A stretch of DNA of 64,000 nucleotides from Callaeas wilsoni. Its lineage: Eukaryota; Chordata; Aves; Passeriformes; Callaeidae. Of this stretch, positions 39,201 through 49,100 are shown one piece after another (the first letter of the stretch is position 1; each line of letters opens with the position of its first letter). The position numbers were made by a program, and so were the translations under genes. Location of the stretch: the NCBI GenBank assembly GCA_013398955.1, contig VWPU01018651.1, positions 1 through 64,000 on the forward strand. The letters run 5' to 3'. Under the pieces are notes generated by a model that saw only the letters and a program-made list of their open reading frames with translations, searched no databases and had not been told where the DNA came from.

Positions 39201-40108
39201 TCTGTATTTTAGGAGGCTGGAGCAATTACTTGAAGTTGTGTCATTTAGATATGTTACAAACTATCCCAAATAAGCCGCTGCCAGTTAATAAGAAGTTTAG
39301 GAAAATGATTGTATGTTTGTATGTTTTGGACTCTGTGTAAATCATGCTAATATTTGTATTGTCATAAATATGATTTAAAGTTGTGGGTCTCTTGGAGTGG
39401 TGGGTAAAGGTAGGGAGGCAAACCTTTCCCGGAACTTCATTAACATGGAATGAAAATGCAAGTAAATAAGTGTGTTTGATGAGACCACCTAGACAGATAC
39501 TGGATTTAGGGGGTGTCATAGGTGTAAAAAACATAGCTTGAATGCAAACACATGGTGGGCAATTGGGTGTGCAACACATGAATGTCCAAAACACAGCTTT
39601 CAACCTCCAAAGAGGAAGGAGCTGCTTGTGAACTACAACTGGCACAAGGACTGCTTGTTTTACCCCCACCTGGACTAAACCAAAGCAGCATATTCCGAAT
39701 TCCCCTGTGAACAAGGGGTCATGAGATATGAGCAATGCTGAAGAGTCTGCCTGCGCCTCATCCTCTGGCATACCGACGGCTGGGACTCAGAGAACCTGCT
39801 TCTGGCATTTCCAGGTGCTGCCAAAGAGAAGAGCTTAAAATCCCAACAAACCCAAAACAATAGTCTGGGAAGAAGGTTATAATCTTGAATGGAGGGAAGA
39901 TGTTTGAAGTGAGGGCTCTCAAGGGAGCTGAACACCAGGAGATGGCCAGGGTCCTTTGGCAACCCCATCACTGGCTTATTAACAAGCAGCTCTGTGTCCC
40001 AGGGGGAGACAAAACCAAACCCCTTTTCACATACAGATGAGAGACAGAACAATTTTACATACTTTTACTGGTGGAAAAGAGTCTGTGTTTTTCAATTTTT
40101 TTAAAACT

Positions 40109-40118
40109 TTTATTTATT
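40109..40118 (-). terminator. CABLES1: Candidate distal poly(A) signals for CABLES1
   Basis: On the minus strand two overlapping AATAAA hexamers are present (plus-strand TTTATT at 40109-40114 and 40113-40118). They lie about 3 kb downstream of the CABLES1 stop, a plausible length for this gene's 3' UTR. Use of the site is inferred. Confidence 0.35.
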
Positions 40119-40484
40119 TTTTTTTTAGAAAAGAAATAAACTCTGCATGGTAGAGTGTATGGTATATAATTTCAAAACAGAACAAGTTATATGGAATGGA
40201 TTATTTTCCCAAACTATTTAAAGTTGAACCTAAAATCATTTGTAAATCAACACTCATTGCCATGTAAGACAAAGGAAAACAATCAATATGTTTTTTGTTT
40301 GGTACAGATTTTCTCTACCTCTTCAGCCTGAATTTTCCCAGGGTTGGGCAGAAAAGGGGGGCAAATCCTGCCCACTGTCCTAATCATAATTGTACTGACC
40401 AAGCTTTGTGCTCTGAGATCTAGCAACATATGGCTTTATATACGTTCCTAAGTGAACAGTGCAACATCATCACCACCTTAAGTG

Positions 40485-40490
40485 TTTATT
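40485..40490 (-). terminator. CABLES1: Candidate poly(A) signal for CABLES1
   Basis: AATAAA on the minus strand about 2.65 kb after the stop codon. It is one of three possible ends and cannot be ranked by sequence alone. Confidence 0.25.
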
Positions 40491-41087
40491 CCACATTCAA
40501 ACTGTAACTGAACATCACTCTGAAACCCTTTTCCGCCCCAAAACAACAGCGATAACAATGAAAAGCAGAAAGTCTTCAGCAATCAGATTTCATCCCAGAA
40601 ACCTGTGTAAACTGTAGATCAGGGTTGGGTAGCAGCACAGAAGACAAAAGATGTGACAGCATGATTCAATAGCGTCTCTAAAGACTACTGTAAGACTGTC
40701 ATTCTTTAGTCTGCATCTTGCAATCACAATTTGCTTTCTTCCCTGCCATGCTATAAAGCAATAGAAGAAAAAAATCAGACTCAAAAGCAAAAGATAGAAG
40801 CCTTCATGGAAAGGTAAAGCTTCTGCTTAGCCTTGAGTGGTCGCTATTAGAAATGGATCTCTGCAATCAGAAACAAATCTTGAACATATATACACAATTT
40901 GGGTGGAAAGGGATACGGCCAAGGGTGGAAGCCCTCCTAGCTGACCCACAGACTGTTTTGGATTGTAGGTCCACACTACACCCACCGCCTTTTGGTCTGA
41001 ATAAAGCGGCAAGGCAGCCGCAGGCTCCAGGTGCGCTCCAGGCTCTTGGCTCCACTGTTCCTTGGTCGTGTGGGGGCCAGGAGAAGG

Positions 41088-41148
41088 GGGAGGAGGAGGA
41101 GGAGGAGGAGGAGGAGGAGGAGGAGGAGGAGGAGGAGGAGGAGGAGGG
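41088..41148. repeat. (GGA)n / (TCC)n trinucleotide tract, about 20 units
   Basis: A nearly pure GGA array of about 60 bp is embedded in a GC-rich island-like patch (about 40.9-41.25 kb). Relative to CABLES1 it reads as (TCC)n. It lies between the proximal and distal candidate poly(A) signals, so it may be inside a long 3' UTR. Polypurine strands of this kind can form triplex structure. Open frames through it (poly-Glu on plus; poly-Pro and poly-Ser on minus) are by-products of the repeat. Confidence 0.95.
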
Positions 41149-41695
41149 AGTAAGAGTGCTGTCAAGGGCCCCCCTCGCCTCACTTTGCTGCTGGCTGAGT
41201 GACGCGTGGGTTGCAGCGACATGGGACGTTACGCTGGGAAGGTTTAAATGCACACTTTTCTCTTTATCCCCTCCTCCCAAATCCTGTTGGAATGTATCTA
41301 TATCAGTAATCAGGTATTAATAATAAGTGTAAGCTAGCATAGTCACACACCCCCCTTAGAATGGGGAGAGAGCAATAGCATCAAACAAATTCCCATTTGT
41401 CCTGATATGTAACCTTTCCAGATCCTGTAGAGCAATTGTATGCAGGCTTTTTTCATACTAGAATTTTTAAAGCAGTCAAAGCTGGTAAAGAAACTGGATG
41501 TTTCCTGGCCTAACTGAAGGAAATAATAAAACTGATTAAAGTAAGAGCAAAAGAAAGTAAGCATTAGTGTGTTTGCATCCTCTGATATGTCCCACTTCTC
41601 TGTGTTCTGCTCACAAGCCCTTTCCATACTCTGAGCAAGCACTCCCAAACTTAGAGAGGTAAGGCTTCAGCTGAATCTCACAATTGAGACTATTA

Positions 41696-41701
41696 TTTAT
41701 T
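41696..41701 (-). terminator. CABLES1: Candidate proximal poly(A) signal for CABLES1
   Basis: AATAAA on the minus strand about 1.45 kb after the stop codon. It would give a 3' UTR ending near 41.68 kb. Confidence 0.35.
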
Positions 41702-43144
41702 TTCTAATTACCACAAATGTAATAACTTGACTTTAGCGGATCCATGTGGGGCACATTGAGGGCAAGGCTTGTTAAGTGAACCAGCACAAGAGAAGACTGG
41801 ACAGGGGTGGAATCCCACATGATAACAGCAATTGAGCAGCGTCCATCAGCATGGCATTAGCTTAGTGTGGCTATAGCATCAGGAGCTTGGATAAAGCCTT
41901 TAAGCTTTCTGAGTGTCCAGTCAGAACCAGGGAAGTTGCCAGAAGTTTTACCATAAAACTCCAGTACTGCAATGTCTAAAGGAACTGAATCTCAATGGGC
42001 ACAGATTTTAAGTTTTGCACAGTCAATCCTAATTAAAACCCCAAAATTATAATGGCTGATGCCCCTGCTGTTGGAGCCTTAAGACACCCGTTATACTGCT
42101 GAGCCCTACTCTTTTTTTTTTTAATAAAACATCGTTTTAAGATAGAGCACAATAAATGTGCTTATTACGCACTCTAACATAGAGCACAGAAATACAACAC
42201 TACAGAGTGCAAGTCTAACCATCTCCACAGTGGGAAAAGTGCGAAGGTTAAAAATATGCATGTGGCTTAACACAAGATATTTTTAAAAAACATGACATGG
42301 AAATCTTATACTAATGCTTTCATCTTTACCACAAACATGACTGAAAACTTAAGGTCAGTTGCTGATCCTTCTCTCGCAGTAGTAGTAGTGTAATCCTTTC
42401 AAAGGTACAATGTTGGAAAGATCAGAGAATAAAAAAACCCAAGTGTCCAAAAATGATCCCATTTACCACTTTTCCAGTAGTTACATTTTTCAAGAAGTAA
42501 ACGTGTAAGGTCACCTTGATCTTCACCATCAGTAACTGATACACTTGGAAACAGCTAAGCCAACCACCTGGACTGAGATCAGTTCGGTGTCGCACACGCA
42601 CACACACACGGATACACACACAAATACCCCACAGGAAAAAGTGCACTTTCAATTGCTGATACAAAAATAGATTGGCACATTCTTTTTGACACAGTGAAGA
42701 TATCTTCTTTAAAAGCTTTTTCACTTTAAGAAGTCCTCTTGGAATTTGCAGCAGGTCTGTAGAAAAAGCGCTACGAGAATGCACTCAGTGGGCTTGCAGG
42801 GTTTGTGTGATGGAGAGAGGGGTGGTCATGGAGGCTGCCCTTCTAATTTTTGCCTACTTTTATAGCTGTAGTCCCTACAGGTAGGGTCAGTTGCCACCCA
42901 GTTTCAGCACGTGAACTATTTACCAACAGCTCAGTCTTCACCTGCTTTGAGAAAGTAACAATACACAAATTCGTCAAAGCCGAGAGCCGATGCAGTGTTT
43001 CCTGTACATAGCCAGAAAAACTGTTTTGGGGGGAGAGAGAGAGCGAAGTGTTAGGAGTCTGATTTTGCATTTCCAGTGGTAACTGTGGCTCAGGAGAGCC
43101 AAGCGGGAACAGTCGGGAGCCCCTTCCCCGCAGGGCAGCCAGCG
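41702..43144 (-). other. CABLES1: CABLES1 3' UTR (minimum extent proposed)
   Basis: This sequence follows the CABLES1 stop codon directly, with no splice site needed. It contains a (CA/TG)n tract at 42592-42625 and an ATTAAA-like hexamer near 42119-42124 on the minus strand. Its left limit depends on which poly(A) signal is used. The extent is an inference. Confidence 0.55.
42592..42625. repeat. (CA)n microsatellite, interrupted
   Basis: CGCACACGCACACACACACGG is followed by another ACACACAC run. It lies in the proposed CABLES1 3' UTR, where it reads as TG repeats. Confidence 0.9.
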
Positions 43145-43285
43145 CTAGGAGCTCTGCACCAAGCGTCTGTAGTGCGGCATCACTTCGTGCTCGGGAAGGT
43201 GGAGAGCAAACTCCAAGGCCACCAGCACCGGGAACTCGAAGGCGATCAGCTCTCGCCTGTTCAGCCGGAACTTCTCTTCCAGTTT
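43145..43285 (-). CDS. CABLES1: CABLES1 last coding exon (cyclin-fold C-terminus, stop)
   Basis: This exon is 141 nt: 46 codons plus TAG (stop at 43147-43145). The acceptor is gtggttgcag/AAA and it enters in phase 0. The translation starts [18 protein letters not shown] and ends [14 protein letters not shown]. The ending distinguishes CABLES1 from its paralogue CABLES2, which as I recall ends in YRRLTQQF. It is the final part of the cyclin-like domain, through which CABLES1 acts as an adaptor linking CDK5, CDK2 or CDK3 to the ABL kinase. A minus-strand open frame of 152 codons in another phase (43301-42843) overlaps it and is a GC-driven shadow. Confidence 0.98.
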   Translation of the reverse strand, partial: KLEEKFRLNRRELIAFEFPVLVALEFALHLPEHEVMPHYRRLVQSS

Positions 43286-44866
43286 CTGCAACCACAGCCA
43301 AGGGGAAAAAACTAAATTTAAAAAAATGGAAATTTTTGCCTTTCTAGTGCTTTCCCACAAATGACGTTATTCAAAACACACATGTTGCTGTCATTAAACT
43401 TCTGTCCTGGCCGACTTGCATGGCTCTAGGTTTAGAAAATCAGAGCTGTGTGAACTGGATGTACCGAATCCTTACTGTGAAGGTGAACTCGTAGAGCTCA
43501 GCCAGCCATGCTATTTCTGACACGTTCGTCATTTCACTCATTCCACTGCCAGCAGATACATCTTCTAACGATCACAGTGATTACCACTGCAGCAACAGGA
43601 AATTCCTGGCTTCATGCAAACATCAAAATCACTTGTGTAATGGAAGGCATGCATCTTGTAATTGTCCATGAATTTCCTGCACTGCTTGAAATCGCTAGTT
43701 TTCCTTTCAGCATTAGACTGTGCTACAACGCCCTACTGGGGAAATTATTTTTGCCACAATTTGATCTTAATACCTCAGAGGCAGAAGGTGTCATCTGCAG
43801 CAACCATAAGAACAGTGAGTAATAGAAATTGCTATCCTCAAGGGGGATGAGATGGGTTTTATAGTTGGTTTTGTGCTGTAATGTACTAAACCTCCCATAT
43901 GCTCTGATATTTTCACTGGATTTTCACTGGATTTGGATGTTACAAGTAGGCAACCAGTTGTTCAGGGATATTTTCCCCCTCATCCGCTTCTTAGGCTCTC
44001 CCTGGCTTGCTATTTCTCTGCCCACGGGGTCTACTGCAAAGTTCAATGTGTCTTATGGAAGGACCAATGTTTCAAGTCAGCAAGAGAGGCCAGATCATCC
44101 AATTCCCACTTGGCTGATTTTTATTGTGATTATTCAGAGGGCTTTCTAACAAACTGACTGTCAACCCAGCTCTGTGACTCTGGGAGGAAGGCATGAGTCC
44201 AGTCCTGCCCCCCATCCATGACCCCATGCCTCTTCCATTGAGTGAGCTGGTTGTAGCCACATACCCAGACACCAGCCTAACTTTCTGTAGCATTAAATCG
44301 GATTGGTACCTCGGTGCTTGCAGAGGATTATGGCATAACACTCCCCCATGTTACCTCTTTCATGTGGAGCGGGTAGAAGACCAAACACCTCACTCTACAA
44401 AAAATATCTGGAGTGAGGTGTTCTAATGGGAGCACCTCCTTTTCTTGCCCAAAAGCTGAACGTGATAAAAGAAATACAAATGTCTATTGGACTCCATCTG
44501 AAATTAGTGTCTGCATTTAATTCTCAAAGGAGAATCCTTACTGACACTCTTGAAAACATAATTAAAAGCAAAATTAATTTTCTGAGGGTTCACCTTTTGC
44601 CTTGTATTGACGGAATGATGGTCAGATACATCTCAAACCTCAAGTATCTGACACCAGGGCCTTCTATCCCATCAAACAAGCTTCCCACACCTCTGCAGGG
44701 ACATTGATCACTACTATTTCCACAAAAATGTGTAACAAAAAAAGGTATTTAACTGGCTGTACATCTGGAAGCCTAAAGGAGAGCATGTCCACTGACAAAC
44801 AGGCTTGCACAGACCACACATTGGCACTTCACGAAGATGGAACACTGGAAACCTATGGATACGTAC
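43286..44866 (-). other. CABLES1: CABLES1 last intron
   Basis: This 1,581-bp intron has donor gat/gtacgt at 44866 and acceptor ttgcag at 43286. It includes a small tandem duplication of TTTTCACTGGA (about 43911-43932). No nested gene was seen. Confidence 0.95.
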
Positions 44867-45074
44867 ATCTATAAGATGCTTGACTTCATGTTTTCTGAGG
44901 TCACTGCCAATCTTGGCTGCTAAAAGAACACAAGCTCCAGCACAAAGCTTTCTATTCTGCTTGTTCAGCTTCCCCTTGAGAGCAAGCTTCTCAAAGTAGA
45001 CAAAGGCCATGGCCACTGTGGGCTCTTCAAAACCACATTCTTCTTGAGCAAGCTTGCGCATTTCTCTCTTCAAG
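44867..45074 (-). CDS. CABLES1: CABLES1 exon, core of the cyclin-like domain
   Basis: This 208-nt exon is one base completing a split Ser codon plus 69 codons, ending in phase 0. The acceptor is tttactcag/C and the donor GAT/gtacgt. The translation begins LKREMRKLAQEECGFEEPTV, continues with AMAFVYFEKLALKGKL and CAGACVLLAAKIGSDL, and ends KHEVKHLID. The blocks VAMAxVYFEKL and CAGACVLLAAK are the hallmark of the cyclin box in CABLES proteins. As I recall it the sequence is almost identical to mammalian CABLES1, with minor changes such as EEC for EDC. The exon joins the next one in frame. Confidence 0.98.
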
Positions 45075-45996
45075 CTGAGTAAAAAGATCAGACAAGTATG
45101 CTGTGAGATGAGTTTTAAAGCATTTCTCATTTCACCCTAAGAGCCATGCTTTCAGAGATTCCTGCTTAGACAAATGGAAGGGAAAACACAATCTACTGGG
45201 CAGATATCTTTATGCTGTTTTGGGGGCACATTTCATTTCATGGCACATTTTTACGTCACCCTTCCCCCTCACTGCCCGCAACAGGTGTGTCAAACTATAA
45301 AAGCAACCAAAAAAAAGCAGTGACAATTTTTAGCAACAGTATTTCATCATAGGTCCTACACTGCATACCATTTGTTTAGTAACAACGTTTTGATTACTGG
45401 TGCTCTGTATGCAGCTTTTGCTGCTGGTTATGGTTGGTCAAATCCAAACTGACAGTTCCATCCGTGTGCTACAGCACTGTCTGGTTACAGAGCAGTGTGG
45501 CTCAGTGTCCTTCTGGCCACTAGGGTCAAATGAAATTATCATTACTTCAGTGGAGCAGTATGTCTAGCCTGCTACACCAGAAACAGAGATGGAATATTAC
45601 AACTTTCCTGTGAAGCCAACTACTCTTTTTGCCTCTGGCCAAGGCACAAACGTCAGCACTTCTCCTTCCTCAGTCTCTTTTTAAGCCAAGTGCCATGCAC
45701 TTAGAGACTCTGTTGTGTTATTTTCCTGGGTATTTTAATATAGTGCATGCCCAGCTCTCATCTTTATGCCACTAAAGAGTGTGTTTGACACCTGACTAGT
45801 GCGTGCTTGTACATTCCTCTATCCTGTTTACTCATCCCACTAATCAAAGCAATCATCTGACTTACTCTGCACTTCTGCTGGTCACTGCTCCTGGAAGATC
45901 AATCAGTGCTGTGCTTCCCCTCATGTACAGCAGGAATTGCACTGACATGTGAGACAGCTGCATCACGTTGCAGCTTTATTGAGCTTTGCAACGTAC
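45075..45996 (-). other. CABLES1: CABLES1 intron
   Basis: A 922-bp intron with donor aaG/gtacgt and acceptor ttactcag. No other feature was recognised. Confidence 0.95.
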
Positions 45997-46103
45997 CTTC
46001 TTATTTTACTGAGGGTTAGCTTGATGTGAGGGAACTTCTCCTTAAAGGTCTCATTCATGTCCTTCTTGAGATCTGATGGCTTCACGTAGTCTATGACTGT
46101 GGT
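45997..46103 (-). CDS. CABLES1: CABLES1 exon, start of the cyclin-like domain
   Basis: This 107-nt exon is 35 codons plus two bases (AG) of a Ser codon. The acceptor is gtgttacag/ACC and the donor AGAAG/gtacgt. The translation begins [20 protein letters not shown] and ends IKLTLSKIR, followed by the split Ser. The [15 protein letters not shown] block is nearly invariant between CABLES1 and CABLES2. Asp after TTVI (TTVIDYV), rather than Glu, matches CABLES1 as I recall it. Phase 0 entry agrees with the upstream exon ending in ATG. Confidence 0.98.
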
Positions 46104-49100
46104 CTGTAACACATGTCAGGAGAGAATACTCTTTTAGTTTGTAACAAAGAAGATCACTCGATTTCCAGAAGCAAGGAATACCAAACAAGTGCCAGTCAGT
46201 CCCAATGCTTTCAGCAGACAGGAAAATTAAATCTGAACTAAGGCAACTATTTATTTGTGACTGACGAAACAAGTGACCTGTTCAGCACAAGCCTTGAACA
46301 ATACATACCTCATTAGCATCCTGCAAGTATTGCTAAGAGTGAATTTAAGATAAATGTGGCTGGATAAAACCTGCCTGAGAAGTCTTGAAAAACAAAAAAC
46401 ATTCATCACAATAACCAGATTTTGGTGCATACCTCCATGTGGTTCTGAGACACATTGTGAGTTTCTCTCAAATTGATTCTTGAAAGAAACCACTGCTACA
46501 AACTCTTGACTGCTGTAGCATACATTTATGATAAAATAAGTAATTAGCTTATATGGCAGGTCACTCAGTAGAGTGGAAGGCAGTAATGCTCTGGTAAGTT
46601 AGGCAGTAAGTGGACAAAAGAGTCAGGACAACATTCAAAGTGTACAGTCTATTTCCTTTGAGCTTCCTATTCCTTTTTTTTACAACCTAAGGAATCTCCC
46701 CAAGTTGCAGAGGGTTCTCCTGGCCAGCAGAGCACCTGCATCTGCAGGTGCCCAGCACTTCTCTCATTCCCTTAGTCTTTGTTCAGGTAGCACTTTGCCC
46801 AAATCCTCTGTCACCATTCATTTGGCTAAAATCTATCAGCTCAACAACAAACTAATCTTTATTTGGGAATGTGTCAATTCTCCTCCACACTTTGGCAGTT
46901 CTGCCCATTGGCCAGAAGTGGAGAGAAGCCTCAGCTTGGGCACCTGGGGGACAACCTGGTCCCCAGGCATCCGGCTCCCTGCCAGCTTTGAGCATGTAAG
47001 AGAGCAGCAGTGTATAGTGCAGTGCATTCTCCTGCTCGTAAAATAGTATTTCCCTTCTAATTTCTGGGTTTGATTAATTTGTATTATGGCAAAGGGCTGT
47101 TAACAACAAAAAACAAGAGGTGGAAAGAGGCATGCAAAACCCTTGCTGCATGTTATGCCTTTATAGAAGGTGGAGCTCTGCTATAGTATGTCCTCAGGGG
47201 AATCAAAATCAGCCAAGAAGACTGACTGAATAGGCTTTCAGGCTTTTTTCAATCATTAAAATAATATATGGAAGGGCTTGGGGAATACAAAGTGCAATGG
47301 CTCTAGAGAGAAAGCAGACAATTCCCTTTACCCAATGATGTTGTTCTCTGTTTCCAAAATAAGCATGAAGAGAGTAAAACACACCTAACTTTGACTGCAC
47401 TTTATTTAGGAGATATGGTACTGCATTATGAGGAATTACAGGAATTTAAAACAGAGCAGAGCGCGTGTTTCCCCTGAATAGTGCCCAGCAGTATTTGAGG
47501 CAAATATACTGTAATAGAGAGGAAAAAACCAAATTCTGCCACAGTGTGTTGTTATGGTCATGCACATTTTAAAACATGGGCCATTCTGCCATGCCAACAC
47601 TCTTCAGCCACACCTGCTTCCCTGCACGTGTATGGATGAGTTTGGCTGCAGGTTCAGGCAGACAGTGCAGTGCCCCTGAGGTTGAAAATTCATAAGCTGC
47701 CTTGATGCTGAAGCAGGCAATGTGCTGCCACACCTGAATAAATGGAAGAGAGGAAAAGCCAGGGAGGAGAAGCCTTGCTGTACCAGGGATCAGTGGGAAA
47801 GCCTTCAATGGAATGTGTGGGCCTGCCTGGTTTTAACCCTGCTGAGGCTGGAAGGATGTATGCACGTACCGTGCAGCCACGGCTCTTCACTGCAGACAGC
47901 TTCTCACGTGCTTCATCTCACCTGGCAGGGCTCAGCCCTCCAAAGCAGAAGAATTAAGATCTTAACAACTACCCCTTTCCCTTCTTTCCCTGGAATGTTG
48001 CAGCCTGCCTGCCTACTCCTTGGTATTGTTGCCAAAGGATCATCAGGAAGCTGCGTGCTGCTGAAGCACAGATATGCTGGGAGTTTTACGTGTTAAGAGG
48101 CCTCCCCTCAGTACCGCTACAAGAGGACACTGAAACAAGCCACATCTAATTTAGACCACTGCTGTCTGCTACTCAGGGTACAAAAACATGGGTCCATGCT
48201 GCTCTTGCTTACAGAGTCAAGAGATACTAAGCACATACATCTGATTAAATGCAAAGATGATTTTAGTTACTACCAGTATTTTTTGGTTGTCTTGGGTAAT
48301 CCTAGAAATAATGAGTTCAGTGTTACAGTGCAAAGCTACCTGACACCTTATTTCATGCTTCACTACAAACCTAACTGCCCACTGCTTGTTCTTCATTACC
48401 ACTGAGCTTGTAGTTTTATCTTAATTAACTTGCTTTTAGCTCTCTCCAGATTATCTTCTTTTGCTTGTGTGCACAACAGAAACCACTTCCCAACAGAAAG
48501 GGCCCAGCAGCAGAGGGAGAGCCTGTCCATCCTCCAGGCTCAGCTGAAGGGCTGTGCAGAAGTTGTGCCAGACAGCAAGTTTCAGTTGCTGTCACCACTA
48601 ACAAGCGGGTGTCAGGGTGACCCCAGCTCTGGGGGCCACTGTGCAGAGCCCTGGCCTCTACCACACAGCAGCAACCCCCTAGGATGCACCTTTCCTCATG
48701 GCTGCTCTGCAGGCACCAACTTGTTTTACCTGGGACTCCTCCAGCCTGTGGGACGTTTGCCAGAATTCAGCTAAATTCTCTTTGGAAAGAGAAAAGCTCT
48801 TTTTAAAAATTTCATTTAAAGCAAAGTGCTCAGAGGCTTGAGACTAAGCAGACAGCTTAAAACTGAGAACTGAAAGAGGTATGGTTATTTTTAAACAGGG
48901 AGATTTGTCAATTTTGTCCTGTTGATAAGAATCTCTCCCTCTCCAACTCTGAATACTGCCGCTTCCTGCGAGACAACAGTCTCTACGATATAAATCACAA
49001 TAATGAAATCCAGATGAAAGCTGGTGTGTGCTGGTTTTGATTCATGTAACAGGATAACTGCAGCATGTTTGAACACACTGGTTCTTAGGCAGCTGTCTCA

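Larger units (their letters stand above)
22526..40100. other. TMEM241 last intron and intergenic stretch, no certain gene
   Basis: This 17.6 kb must hold the final TMEM241 exon unless that exon lies further right, within CABLES1. I searched by eye for a codon string resembling the human tail (LLLGALGEALLVFSE) and found no match with both a good acceptor and the required phase; weak candidates are given in the findings. Open frames of 98 to 176 codons exist at 28622-29068, 36262-36666 (plus) and 39241-39771 (minus), with no recognised domain. Simple repeats and inverted repeats are listed separately. Confidence 0.55.

Noticed and set aside
40827..41320. Open frames of 131-155 codons on both strands with long Pro, Ser or Glu runs.
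   Set aside because: They exist only because the (GGA)n repeat has no stop codons in any frame.
47742..47830. Plus-strand QGGEALLYQGSVGK, reminiscent of GEALLVFSERK in the TMEM241 tail, inside a CABLES1 intron.
   Set aside because: The upstream residues do not match, no suitable acceptor exists, and the similarity is very short.
48430..48774. 114-codon plus-strand frame in the CABLES1 intron.
   Set aside because: No domain seen; it overlaps an equally open minus-strand frame.
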